Below, piece by piece: positions 25,697 to 37,161 of a stretch of DNA of 64,000 bases. The DNA is from Persea americana. Taxonomy: Eukaryota; Streptophyta; Magnoliopsida; Laurales; Lauraceae. The translations under genes were made by a program, and so were the position numbers. The notes below the pieces were generated by a model that made no database searches, was not told the DNA's origin, and saw only the letters and a list, made by a program, of their open reading frames with translations. Each line of letters opens with the position of its first letter. Position 1 is the first letter of the stretch. The DNA lies in assembly GCA_029852735.1 (NCBI GenBank), contig CM056809.1, positions 75,734,444 to 75,798,443 on the forward strand. Reading direction: 5' to 3'.

Positions 25697-26377
25697 CCTT
25701 GTTTGGTATCTCTACTCTTTTTTTGATAAACCCATCAAAATAGAGCCATTAAAAAAAGAGTTACAAAAAAAAAAAAAGATGAAGAAGAAAATGAAGCTAG
25801 AATCAAAAGAAGTGTACAGTAATGCAAAGATATATGTTATATATATATTTTTTATTAATTGTTGAAAGTTTTTTATAAATTTCTTGAGATCCACATGGTA
25901 TCTAACCTTGAAAACCGACGCTATAGCCGTGTTTAGCCTTCCAAAAGGATTTAACAGTTTGCGTCTTATATTTGGAGCCCACATAATCCAGAAAATTACA
26001 TCCAATAGCTCACGTTTTTTCAAACATCTCAATATTGGTGATGATTTAGCAGTTGAAATTTGGTCTCATGATCGTGTTTGATCTTGTGAACATGTCCAAC
26101 AATTTTGATCTTGATTTATGCTTTATATTTTGAAAAAAAAAATAAAAAAAGGGGCTGAGGAATGAATAGGCCAAGAACATTGTTCACCCGCCTCTATTTT
26201 TTCCCTCTACTTGTTACTTGCATCCAATGGTGGGCTGTGAAAAATTGAGGCGTTATCTTTACTTCTGTACATCATTTAGGGGATGACAAATATTGTCAAG
26301 CGCCTTTATTCTCAAAATCACTACCCGATTTAGAGATTTTGAGAAATAGAGGCAAAAAATAGTAATGCCAAACAAGG
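25697..26377. mobile_element. MITE with CCTTGTTTGG terminal inverted repeats
   Basis: CCTTGTTTGG at 25697-25706 is matched in reverse complement by CCAAACAAGG at 26368-26377, and similarity continues inward (CTACTCTTTTTT on the left, CTATTTTTTGCC on the right strand). The 681-base interior is non-coding. The TTGTTTGG type of end is frequent in plant PIF/Harbinger and hAT MITEs. No clear target duplication was found, so the superfamily is not settled. Confidence 0.5.
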
Positions 26378-27330
26378 GCATAGTTTGGCACTCATTTTTT
26401 ACTGTCGGTCCTAAGCCCTGTAAAAGGAGAAGAGTTGCATTAGGTAGGTTGACAACCGGTGTAAAATTTTATCACAGCCCAAATATGAATTCTGAAATAA
26501 GAACATTCTGAGATTAAGCTAGGACGTTCCATGCTTTAAGCAATGCACCACATCGCCGCCCAGTTGTTGTGCAAAATAGGTAAGGGCTACCGCACTATTC
26601 TAGACGTGTGTGGCTAAACAAGTTTGTCCCGAAGAAGAGAAAGATTCGACTTATTACTTAAAATATAGGAAGCCTGAAAGGTGTTGCCATGAAAATTGCG
26701 AACTTGGGAAGATGGCATAATTTGAAGAACAAACAGAAAACCAATTTCCAGTGAAGGATATCAAAGTGCACATTTATTTCCTTCCCAATTTTATTTTTAC
26801 GTGGGTTCTACATTTCTCACATCCCTGATTACAAGTTGTTTCCATGTATATTTTTTTACAACTCCCCCATCCAGCTTAGGATATTAGATGCTAAAGGAAA
26901 ATACAGGCAATGCAAAAGAAAGTAGAAAATAGGAACTATGTGGAACTACCGGTCTATGCTTAGTTTGGCTGGCAGTCTATTACAGATTGACATGTTGTCG
27001 GTCATTGGTAGCAGGGCCTATATCTTCTCCTTTCTTCTTTTGAAGTTGCAGAGAAACACCTCTTCAATCTTTTGTGGGGGTTGTTAAACTTCGAGCGTGA
27101 TGATGGATTGGTCTGGATGTGCTTTAGGCAATCTTTGAAGCCTATTACTAGTTTTTTCGGGGAAACGAAGTGCGAATTCCTTGGGAGTTGTTGGTTTTTG
27201 TGCCAACAAAGAGGATCCAAGGTTTTGCCACTTTAAGGCCATTTTTAATGGTAGACCGGAATAATGAACACAATGGAGTCAAGGACCTCTGTACTCCTTT
27301 AAGTGGAGAAGACAGATAAACTCTTATTAG
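26378..27330. other. Intergenic segment, no gene recognised
   Basis: One + frame around 27030-27200 reads a partly open stretch (VAEKHLFNLLWGLLNFERDDGL) that might be a relic of a coding sequence, but I do not recognise the family and it soon meets stops. The rest is AT-rich. Confidence 0.4.
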
Positions 27331-27726
27331 GGGTCGTTTGTCTGCACCAATTTATGTATGTAAATAGAGAATATGTATAATATTTACGCATCTATCATAT
27401 TTGTTTACTATTATTTATGCATCATGTGTGTAAATTAAATGTGTAAATGATGTGAAAATAGGCTTATTTTCGCACCAAAATTTGAACACCTGTTGAGGTG
27501 AGGAATAAAAAAATACCAAAATGCGTGGGATTTCAAAGAACACCTGTTGGAAGTAAACGGTATTGTATTGGGTATTTCCGTCAAACAAGTTTTGGGTTCA
27601 AACACCCTGAACGCATGAAAAAATGGGTCCTCATCCAGCGAATAAAACCCAACAACCAAAACCTACCCTGCGTCTCTTCTCCCCGCTCTGCGCCTCTCCC
27701 TGTTTGAACAAACCCACAGTAAGCTT

Positions 27727-28282
27727 CTTAATTTTTTGAAATCTCTTCTTGGCTTCTTTTACAGATTTTGAGTCTCCACTTGCAGAGGAACATATGTCAT
27801 CTCTGAAATTGAAATAGAAAATGAAATAAAAAAATAAAAAAAAACCCACACTGCAAATACACAAATCATTAGTCTTTTATACAAGATTTCAACAACAAAA
27901 TAAAAAAGTTAGGAAAGAAGGGTAAATAGGTCTTAGTTATTAAGATGTAGAGCATCAATTTAGATTCTCCCTCTGTGACAAATAAACCACAAATTGTATG
28001 GATCATATAAACATCCAAGAACAAACAAAAAGCGTTTTTTTTTCTTTCTTTTATTTTGAAACACAATTCTTCATAATTTTGACATAACCACAAACCGACT
28101 CTCTCCCAAAATCACAGAAGATGTAAGAAGAAAATATAGCTGAAAAAAGTTTTGAGTTTCTTATGACTCTGTTTCTAACTAGTGCTAATTTCTTATATGC
28201 ATTTCTGAGTTCCGTTGCCGAGCACTCTTCCAAACCCAAGACAACATAGATATCAGTGCTCTTTATCATTTCCGGAAGCCAT
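27727..28282 (-). pseudogene. Broken DnaJ (J-domain) gene fragment
   Basis: On the minus strand an ATG at 28282 begins MASGNDK, then a one-base shift leads into TDIYVVLGLEECSATELRNA and YKKLAL, the start of helices I and II of a plant J-domain. After a GT-AG intron-like gap of about 0.4 kb (acceptor TTTCAG near 27813) the sequence resumes with CSSASGDSKSVKEAKKRFQK, the expected next part. The HPD tripeptide needed to stimulate Hsp70 is deleted between the two parts, and the rest of the gene is absent. The intron-exon form suggests capture of genomic DNA rather than a processed transcript. It cannot be functional as a co-chaperone. Confidence 0.75.
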
Positions 28283-28606
28283 TGCAAAACCAAATGAAGA
28301 AAAAAAGATGTACAAAAACAAACACCTTGAAATGTTGAATAATTATGCGGGCTGGATTGAAATCCTCAGATGATGAAGAAAAGAAGCTCACAGGGCACAA
28401 GGGGAATCTAGGGACAGAATTAAATGCAGTGTATTGATGGTACCAATGCGAATAAATGAGGGCTGAACTGAAATGATGTTTTAGTAGTACACACAACAGC
28501 ACACAATTGAAGTGATGTTCTGGTAGTACACACAGCACTCTTCCAACGTGTGTATATTTATTATTATTATTTCTTAAATGGTAACGTTTGTGTATGTTTA
28601 TTTGAT

Positions 28607-28668
28607 GGGGTCTTCTTATGCATCCATCCCTCATCATTTGGTGGGGGATGGATGCATAAGAAGACCCC
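28607..28668. repeat. Perfect 24-bp hairpin
   Basis: The arm at 28607-28630 (GGGGTCTTCTTATGCATCCA then TCCC) is exactly repeated in reverse complement at 28645-28668, leaving a 14-base loop. The GCATCCATCCC and CCAAATGATGA parts also occur at the left end of the MITE at 35719-36094. It may therefore be an internally deleted foldback derivative of that family, inserted inside the Harbinger-like element. Confidence 0.8.
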
Positions 28669-28958
28669 CCTTATTTGATATGTTAATATAGGATAAGATT
28701 TTGTTCATATGATCATGAGTGGGAATGAGTAACTACATGGGCAATTACAAATTCATGAACGTCAAGCTAAAGAAATATCTTTTTCTTAACCATCTTGTTA
28801 CTTTTTAGAAATGGATGATGAAATAGTTGAAGACCATGCATGTTCATTCCATCCAAGTTGAGGCATCAACTAGAACCAAGCGTAGTATAAGAGAAAAGAA
28901 GAATATTTCATGGACGGGCTACTCTAATGATTAGAACAAGTAAAGCTTAGGAGAAAAG

Positions 28959-29177
28959 ATGGAGGTGGGTATAGGGTGGAAAGAGATTGAGCGAAAAGTG
29001 ATGAAAAAGTTTGGAGATGACTATAATAAAGGTAAAATTAGAAATCGGCTTAGAACATTAAAAACCAATTACAAACGTATCAAGACTTTGATTGGACTAA
29101 GTAGATTTGGATGGGATAACAAGGAGAAAAAGATAACCGCAGAAGATCAAATCTGAGATGACTATTATTAGAATAGA
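28959..29177 (+). pseudogene. MYB/SANT-like DNA-binding domain fragment (Harbinger accessory type)
   Basis: The frame reads GWKEIERKVMKKFGDDYNKG, then KIRNRLRTLKTNYKRIKTL and GLSRFGWDNKEKKITAEDQI. This is the conserved core of the plant MYB/SANT-like domain (Pfam Myb_DNA-bind_3) found in Harbinger-associated and L10-interacting MYB proteins. The next codon is TGA where a Trp (TGG) is expected, followed in frame by DDYY, so the frame ends by a nonsense change inside the conserved domain. Upstream sequence (from about 28810) is disrupted by stops. Confidence 0.75.
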
Positions 29178-29649
29178 ATTTAATTCAATGATTAATAAGT
29201 GTTAGTTACAAGATCATCTAATACATTTACACACGTCATTGAAAAAAACATAGTATGATGAATCACATGTGTAAATGATGCGAAAATAGTGTTTTTAGAC
29301 AAACGTTGTAAAAAGAAATGCATATGTAAACCTTACATACTTAAAATTTGAATATTCATCATTTACATGCGTAAATTATATTTACCTATCACATGCGTAA
29401 AAGGCAAACGACCCAAGGGATTTTCGATGCTAATTGGGTCTAACATAGCTTTAGGTATTATTTTCGAATCCTTTGGTTGTGTTCCCAAGGGCTGAGTACT
29501 TTTTGTTGGAGTTTGAAGGTTTAGGACAGAGTTTGATAGAGTCTCTCCTTTACTTCCGAGGTTGACGGAGTTTCTGTTGAGTTTTGGGTGAAGCAGTGAT
29601 GCATGATTCCTTCTCAAGTATAAAGTGATTGAAGAGGAAGAATGGAATT

Positions 29650-31612
29650 TCAAGAAAGCAACCATAAGTATGTGAAATCAAATGACTAACTGTATTAGAA
29701 AAGCTACTAAAGAGGTGCTTGAAGCGTAAAAAAGGAAAAGACACTATAATAAAGAAACTTAGTAGTGGAGTATAGAGGTTAAGGAAGCTATTCAAGAGAA
29801 AGACGTTACAAAGTTTGGCAGGGGACTACGACTATGAAAAACTATTAAGATGTATAAGAAGGCAAAAAAAAAAAAGGGCAAAGAAAGCTATAAGTGATGC
29901 AAAATTCAAAGTATATGATGACCTATTTAATAGGTTGGGAACAAGAGAAGAAGAGAAAGATATTTCTAAACTTATAAAAATAAGGAAAAAATGAGACTTA
30001 AACCATGTCAAATGTGTTAAATGCAATGACCAAAGGTTCTAGTGAAGGATGACGATATCAAATGAAGGTGGATGGAATATTTTAACAAGCTTTTAAACAT
30101 AGACTATGTAGGAGGCATAAGAATAAGGCATGATCCTTTGCTATCATAACAAACTTTTTTTCTGCGGAATTAGAGTAGTGGAATTGAATAAAGCTCTGAA
30201 ACAAATGCAGACAGGAAATGCTACAATTCCAAATAACATTCAAATAAAGGCTTGGACATGCTTAGGAGAATTTTCGAGGGGTTGGGGTGGGGGTGGGGGT
30301 GGGGGTGGGGGGGTTTGGTTGAGGAAGAAAAGGATGTCGGATTGAATGGAAAAGAAATGTTGTGGTACCTATATATAAAAACAAGAGAGGTATAAAAAAC
30401 TATACCAGCTACAATAGAATTAGACTTATGAGTCATAGTATGAAGTTATAAGAGAAAGTAAAGCAAAGACATAGATAGAAAACCAAGATATTTGAAAATC
30501 AGTTTGGTTTTATCCAAAAGAGGTCAACTACGAAAGCTATCTTATCACTTGGGCAATTAATAGAAAAATGTCGAGCAACTAGTAACAATCTTATGACATG
30601 GTACATAAAGATTTAATTTGAATGTTCAAGGAGACTATATTGAAATTATTAAAGACATGTATGAAGGAACGGACCAAGTATAAGAACTACTTGTGGAGAG
30701 ACATGTAAGTTTCTAGTGACAATAGGTTTGTATCAAAGGTTAGCCTGAACCCCTTATCTCTTTGTAATGATTATGGATGAGTTAGCTGCTCATATTTAAG
30801 AGGGGTACCTTGGTTTATGTTGTTTGCAGATGATATAGTGTTAATGTATGAATCAAGAGAAGATGTGAATGCAAAAGTCAAGAAATAGCGAGAGACTGTA
30901 GAATGCAAATGTGTTAAAATTAGCTGTACAAAGGCAGTATATATGGATTGCAACTTTAATAGGCATTTACAAAAAACTGAAACTACTGAAAGAATTGCAG
31001 CCCAGTAAATACTACACAGAGATTCTTTTCGTTATCTTGGCTCAATAATTAGCATGGATGGGGAGATTGATGAAGATGTCAAACATAAGATAAAAGCATG
31101 ATGATTAAATTGGAGACTTGCTTTTGTAGTCCTTTGTAGCCAACGAATGCCAACAAGATTGAATGGAGCATCTTACATGACACTGATTAGACCAATTGTG
31201 ACCTATGGAGTAGAATGCTACCAAATCAAAAGGCAACATATGCACAAAATGGAAGTAGCATAGATATTAACGTTAAGGTGGATGCATAGTAAAAATAAGA
31301 AGGATAAAATTAGAAAAGAGCGATTTCGAAGGCATTTAGGGATACTATCAATCGGGGATGAAATTAGAAAAACTCATTTGAGATGGTATGGGCATGTCCA
31401 ACGTAGGCTAACAATGACACCAATAAGAAAAAGTCTGGGCATGCAAGTTGAAAACCCAATAAGGAGAGGGGTAGGCCGATAAGGACGTGAATGGAGGTTT
31501 GAAGAAGTCCAACTTATCTGAAAATTTAACTCAGAATAGATCAGAATGGAGAAATGGAATTCATATAGGCGACCTAAATATAGTTGGGATAAGGCTTTGA
31601 TGATGATGATAG
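29650..31612 (+). pseudogene. Decayed RTE-clade LINE reverse transcriptase
   Basis: A chain of reading-frame pieces in the order of an RTE polyprotein: EVKEAIQEKDVTKFGRG near 29790, AKKAISDAKFKVYDDLFNR near 29880, the RT start with VVELNKALKQMQTGNA near 30175, the catalytic FADDIVLMYESREDVNAK near 30825, SFRYLGSIISMDGEIDEDVK near 31025, MPTRLNGASYMTLIRPIVTYGVE-like sequence near 31150, then KIRKERFRRHLGILSIGDEI and IRKTHLRWYGHVQRR. The 3' end is GGGATAAGGCTTTGATGATGATGATAG. Many stops and frameshifts interrupt it, and the endonuclease domain is missing or unrecognisable. It cannot encode an active enzyme. Confidence 0.88.
30276..30313 (+). repeat. G-rich (GGGGGT)n tract, G-quadruplex-prone
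   Basis: A run of GGGG/GGGGGT units lies inside the reverse-transcriptase pseudogene where related elements have no repeat. The sequence meets the four-G-run pattern for quadruplex formation many times over. It appears to be a microsatellite that arose after the LINE decayed. Confidence 0.8.
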
Positions 31613-34109
31613 TTTGACACTTATTCAACATTAGTCACCCTTTACTTGATAATGTAAAAAACACAAGAATAGCTTCGTTACCCTCTTAAGATTGTTATGC
31701 TTTACACCGTAATATCAAGGGTTAAAATTATCTCAATATTTAGTCAAAGATCATGTATAATTTTCTTAGAATAACATTTATGTATACTAATCAAGGGCAA
31801 TTTGATTGCAAATAGGCTTTCAATCTTGTAATTAATTGGTTTCAATTTTGACCGACTCTCAATCCAATCGTTTCCTAGACAATACAATAGTGACCCAAGC
31901 CTTCCGAAGTTTCCTAATCCTAATGGAAACTTTAAGGTTTAAAATTCCTAACTAATTTCTAAATTCCTCAAAAACCTCTCTAAATTTAAATAATTCGAAA
32001 GGATTATTTCGTTTATAGGTTTCTCTTGGTAGTTATGGGCGTGGTTGCTTTGAAACTGTACATGTCAGGCATGGATGAGATCTTGACCCTTTATTTTCTA
32101 GGTTCAAACATGAATAAGCATCATTAGATTAACCACAATATTGGGGCAATTATAGTAATTTGAACTTCTACAAAATGGCACTAAAAGTTTGGTCAGCTGA
32201 TACAAGAGACAATAAATAAATAAATAAATAATTTTTTTTCTTATTCAGTTTTCATTAATTCGTTCGACACTTTGATTGTTAAAGTAATCAAAGTAAGCAA
32301 TATTTTGTGGATAACAACCTATAATGCCCAGACACACCTAGGATGTGTTACAGAAATGGACTTTACACAAAAAATAAATAAATAAATAAATAACGCATGG
32401 GATACAATCCGACATAATTTATTGGGTATTTTGAAGTATCCAAGCATCATATGCGGCAACCATATGTTGATCAAAATCTTCATGTGGCATTGAGTTCTCA
32501 CTTCTTATGCTCATGAAAACCGAGTTCGACCCTTGCCTCCTGCTTACCCGCTCTTAATCATGTTCAGGCTATTGTCGGGGGCCATTAAAGACTAATTTAG
32601 CAGTAAGATCGAGATACCCTACGATATAAAAAAAAAAAAAATGAAACAGTTTATTATTGATTTTTTATTATCGCAGATGCAAGATATATTTTTAGTGTCA
32701 TTGCCACATGGTACTTGAAGTAAAAAATAAATATAAAGGGCAAGGCTGTGTTGGGACCCTGGTCACCTTAATGATTGACCCAATCCAACCTTGCCTCCAC
32801 ACATGAACTTTTTTGTTTTCAAATGTTTTTAATATTCAATAAACTTAAGTTCATAAAATCAATTTTTTTTTTAATCAAAGCAGTCCCTTCTTGACATACT
32901 GACCTTGGCCTAAACTTTATCTTAAAATCAGACAGTTCAGGCTTGCTGCTATTAGATTTTGGATACCATCATATTGTCTTGTTTCAATAAAAAAAAGTTT
33001 TTAATATCACAGTCAAATCCTTACCTGGAGTAAGACATTTTGCTCGTTTTGCTTAGTTTATAGTGCCCACATACAGGAAAATGAGGGTGCACCTTACTAA
33101 TGCCGACGCTCTGGCTACATTCAGACCACAGAGTCCACCTGGGCAGTATGAGCATTTCAGCTGGCAAATTACATGTTAAGGACCCAGGTTAGACTGAGTC
33201 ATGACATGGACCCCACAATATTCAAATTACATCCAAGGAAATTATAAATTATTCATGACTGATGAATTTGGAAGATAAAACACAGGACACAATTATAAGC
33301 TTTTTGGGGAGAAAACAGAAACTCTGTTCCTTCCTAAATTCTAGGTGTTTGTAGGTAGTGATTGAAATTTCTCAAATTTTAAAAGAAAATTTATATCCTG
33401 CTTTGATTTAGCTAATAACTTTATATAGTTACTGTGTTAAATATACCCTTGACAGATAACACAATACACTTGAGGAAAGCCATAGTCTTGGGTAGTAACT
33501 GATTTGCTTAGGTTTGAGTCCAGTAGAGAACAATGGGTGATATTACAAACTTATTTAATCAAGTTGGAAATCATTACAACTAAAACCTAACTGGAAATAT
33601 AAAAGTTGAGCCCAAGCACTTAATTAATAAATTAGATTCAGGTTACTAAGGATACTTGGAGCCTAGTGCAATCCAGAGCTGCCCTTGTTGGACCGTCCAA
33701 GGTGGTTTGGAACAAACTTGTCAGCCTAGAACCTCTACTCTTTTTTGACACTTCTTAATAGGAAAACTCCAACCCAAAACTGGGTAAAAACTATTGGAGT
33801 TAGTCTTGTGTCCAAATGTGCCATCTATTGCAATCACAAAAAGACAAATTTGCCTCTTTTTTTATGTGCCCAGTTTCCTCTTCCTTATGGCATTGGCTTC
33901 TCCTGGACCTTACGTTTCTCAACCTAAGAATCTTTCTATCTCTACCTTCTCTCGCTGTTTGGTCAGCTTTTGCTGGAAAACGAAATGATACATCGAAAAA
34001 TGGACTTCTATGGTTCTTTCCATTGCAATTCATTGTATTCGGCAAAGCAAAAACGACTCTATGTTTAGAAACTATGATGTGTTTGAAAGTACTTATCCAG
34101 AATGGGTGC
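31613..34109. other. Intergenic region, no gene seen
   Basis: AT-rich DNA with (AAAT)n runs at 32214-32232 and 32371-32392. Overlapping open frames at 33745-34124 have no recognisable domain, and none has supporting splice or family structure. Confidence 0.5.
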
Positions 34110-34975
34110 TTGTCCAATAACTAATGCAGCGGAATCAAAACAATGTAAACTAACAAATAAATCTATCATTCCCACACCACAAGAAGGCAGTCACAATATT
34201 TACGTGAAAATCCTATCTAGGGAGGAAAATCACGATCTGAAATCAAACATTATTGAGCAATTACAAGATACACTCACAGCTCCCTTTCATAGTCATTCCG
34301 TCGGCCTAAGGATTGTAGTTGTTCTTATACAACTTCTCATGTTACCATGACTTCCCTGCTTCGCACTACTTCTTGTACTTGACCCAGCAACACCTTGAAA
34401 ATTAAGATGATCAAATCTTCTACGAAAATGTAGAAGCAGCAAACCTTCTAAAGCAACTTTTCGGCACAAACTCTCAATAATGGCTTTAGAGAACAAGAAA
34501 TCTATCGTAAGGTTTTCTTACTTCAGAACAAAGAGATAACAACTTCTTGTCTTGTTTAGGGTTGAGAGAAAAACCCTTTATATAGCCCAATATTCGTGCC
34601 TTAGTATTAGAAAATACATATGACTAAAAGTGGAAACACCAGTTGGAAAAGGAAACAAAATCCACGCAGCGCAATCTGGAATTTTCCTCCATCCAATCAA
34701 TCGGGCAGATGATCCGATCGATCAGATCAGGATTGTCTCCCATTTATTTTTTTTTGTCAGCACCTGTTAACTAAGACCTGATGAACATCCAATCGATTCA
34801 ACCCATATCCGATCGATCAGGCCTCATGTTATCTTCTAAATATCTCATGATTTTCCTCTCTTCTTCACTTCAAATCTTTCGGTGACACAACCATATCCTA
34901 TTCTAAAATACATAGAAAAATACAACTCAATGGACTAGAGTTTTTTCCAACCCTTAAATTAGCCAACACATTAAA
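34110..34975. mobile_element. Possible LTR-retrotransposon remnant (LTR-like segment)
   Basis: The segment includes motifs often seen in plant Copia-type long terminal repeats: a CACACCACAAGAAGGCAGTCACAATATTTACGTG-like stretch near 34172-34206 followed by a serine-poor non-coding region, and repeated CCGATCGATCAG units at 34715-34728 and 34809-34821. No second LTR, primer-binding site, polypurine tract or gag-pol sequence was seen, so it could be a solo LTR or something else. Boundaries are approximate. Confidence 0.3.
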
Positions 34976-35659
34976 ATTCGTAACATTGTCTCTTCTCTTA
35001 ATCAAGAGGCGCTTGGTTGAACAGATTGGTGAGGTGGTTTCAAACTCTGTTTAAAGGCCACCTCATGCAAGGTATGGATCTAACTGTAACTCTTTTGGGA
35101 GTTTTCACGAACTGCAACTAATGTCGCTAGCTTATCTACTTTCATAAGCTTCCTTTTTCTTTTTGGCTCTAATGAGCTTGTATAGATGCTTCTTTATTTC
35201 TTTTGGGGCTTCGGCCTATGTCCTCCTTTTTCCCTTTAATTTCATGATTTCCCTTAATAAAAGAAAAGTTAGATTCAGGTTAGGCAGGTGGGTCAATTAG
35301 TAAGAATGAGGCCATATTTGGGTCAATTGGGAATGTCAAACCAGATACAACCATACAATATTAAAAGGGTCAACCCATTACGTACGGGGCCATATGTGGG
35401 TCACCCAGGGCATATAAGTAGTGAAAATAATTGGAACACAAGATGGCGAAGCTAGAGAAAGTCACTCCTCATATGATCCTAAGCATACTATAAATTTAGA
35501 ACGAAGGGATAGCCTAAGTAGAGAGTCCTGATCTCATCTAATTATTCAGAGTTTGATCACTGAGTTCTTTCATTTACATGTGCATACAGTCTCTTTCTTT
35601 ATGGTTGAGATGGTATTCTTTGTATGTAGGGGTGTACCAAATGGGATAAGGCCCGCCTT

Positions 35660-35691
<32 letters not shown>

Positions 35692-35718
35692 TTATATAAA
35701 TATATAAATATATATATA
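34976..35718. other. Intergenic segment with a LINE-like 3' tail
   Basis: Around 35110-35275 a T-rich stretch (TTTTTCTTTTTGGCTCTAA, then TTTTGGGGCTTCGGCC and CTTAATAAAAG) resembles the 3' ends of plant L1 LINEs, but no coding remnant was seen. A (TA)n microsatellite lies at 35661-35720. Confidence 0.35.
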
Positions 35719-36094
35719 TCATGCGCATCCATCCCTTACCAAATGATGAAGGACAAACTTGGTGAGGCCCACCTAGGGCCCCACTGATCATGAGACTTAG
35801 TGGGATGGAAAGAGGCATCTTGGATGGGCCCATATATCAAATTTGGGATGAATAATTCTATACCTATAATCCCTTCATCCATGGCCTACAAATTTAACGA
35901 CTTTATATTAAAAAAAAAAAAAAAGATTTAACCCTCAGTCCAGCAGTCCAATTCATTCATATAGGTGAAAACTCGATGGATTCAATGTAATATATGCGCC
36001 CTGGCCCATATGTGTAGATAGTTTGAATGTATCGTAAAGTCAGCCCCACTATCTTATCCCTCGCCATAATATAGTGAAGGATATATGCGCATGA
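35719..36094. mobile_element. MITE with TCATGCGCAT terminal inverted repeats
   Basis: TCATGCGCAT at 35719-35728 is exactly inverted by ATGCGCATGA at 36085-36094, and the next bases also pair (CCATCCCTTAC against ATATCCTTCAC). The 376-base interior is non-coding. It abuts a (TA)n run on the left, so a target duplication cannot be read. Its left-end sequence GCATCCATCCC with CCAAATGATGA is shared with the hairpin at 28607-28668. Confidence 0.6.
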
Positions 36095-36105
36095 ATATTC
36101 CCCTA

Positions 36106-36366
36106 GAGAAACTTGTTTGAGATGGTTTGAACATGTATGACGTAGGCCAACAACGACAACGGTAAAGAAAAGTTTGATTATGAAGGTTGATGACCCACAA
36201 AGGGGAAGGGATAAGCAAAAGAAGACGTGGATAGAGGTAATAAAAATATATATAAAGAAGTATAATTTATCTAAGAATTTTGCTCAAGATAGATCAGAAT
36301 GAAGAAGCATAATTCATGTAAACAATCTCAACATAGTTGGGATAAGACCTTGATGTTGATGATGAC
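36106..36366 (+). mobile_element. RTE-clade LINE 3' fragment
   Basis: Begins GAAACTTGTTTGAGATGGTT, the nucleotide counterpart of the conserved RKTRLRWFGH segment, and ends ATAGTTGGGATAAGACC then TTGATGTTGATGATGAC, the family's 3' end. It is diverged and non-coding. No clear target duplication was found. It directly follows the MITE at 35719-36094. Confidence 0.75.
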
Positions 36367-36970
36367 AATGACTATAGTTGAGGGAAAGCTCACGATGGAT
36401 TGACGATTGATGATGGATTGATGATGATGCCTCTGTTGAACATATTAGGCACCTTTGGCATTGAAAAATAAAAATAAAAAGTAAAAGATAAAATGAAGCC
36501 CACCATGTATCGACGATTGCAAATGAATGCCATAGTTTACGTAGACGAGCACCAGACCCAGTTAGTTATTAAAAATAAATCCATAATCAAAACAGTCCAA
36601 GTCCAACAAAGCTATTTGTAGTCTAACGTGGATCTTGGAGTAGCAGGGCACGTGTATGGCAGAGGATAAGTGGGCCCTTCAATGAGTACTCTATTTTCAT
36701 CTCTTTTGAGTAATTCCAACCTTTCCACGTCTGCCTTATCTTCCCCGTGACCATGGTGGGCGTCTGTTCATGTGAATCTGCTTATTCTAGAGCATCTCTG
36801 CTTGATCAAATCTGCTAATTCTACAAGTCACTCTATTCATATGAATTTATTGAAAATTTTACTCCAGTAAAAGTAATATGTATCATTAGATTGATTAGTT
36901 TCTACATATTATTGATCTAATTTTTCATATCACTCTAGTTTAGTGAATCTTAAGAAGTGAATTAAAGAAA

Positions 36971-37161
36971 GGGTGATATGTAGTATGACCGGCTATGATT
37001 AAACAAAAGAAGGCTTCAAGCGGGATAAATCAAGATTAATTACCAACCCCCCCCCCCCCCCCGGGTGATATGTAGTATGACCGGCTATGATTAAACAAAA
37101 GAAGGCTTCAAGCGGGATAAATCAAGATTAATTACCAACCCCCCCCCCCCCCCCCCCCCCC
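36971..37161 (+). repeat. Exact tandem duplication ending in poly-C runs
   Basis: A unit starting GGGTGATATGTAGTATGACC and ending TTAATTACCAA plus poly-C occurs at 36971-37062 and again, without a mismatch in its 76 unique bases, at 37063-37161. The C runs are 16 and 23 bases long. The perfect identity and homopolymer junction make an assembly or consensus error at least as likely as a genuine recent duplication. Confidence 0.9.

Larger units (their letters stand above)
27331..29414. mobile_element. PIF/Harbinger-like element carrying gene fragments
   Basis: GGGTCGTTTG at 27331-27340 and its exact reverse complement CAAACGACCC at 29405-29414 bound a 2084-base segment. Matching subterminal motifs lie inside both ends: TTTACGCAT with CTATCA on the left and ATGCGTAAA with CTATCA on the right. 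GGG(N)CGTTTG ends are typical of plant PIF/Harbinger elements, whose accessory protein is a MYB/SANT protein, and a broken MYB/SANT frame lies inside (28959-29177). A DnaJ pseudogene on the other strand (27727-28282) is foreign cargo. A 3-bp TWA target duplication is not clear (TAG left, AAG right). No transposase is visible. Confidence 0.5.

Noticed and set aside
28607..28668. microRNA precursor
   Set aside because: The 24-bp perfect stem with a 14-base loop is too short for a typical plant precursor and shares sequence with a MITE end.
33745..34124. Overlapping open frames that might be a transit-peptide exon (MALASPGPYVSQP)
   Set aside because: No downstream exon, family match or splice context that I can defend.
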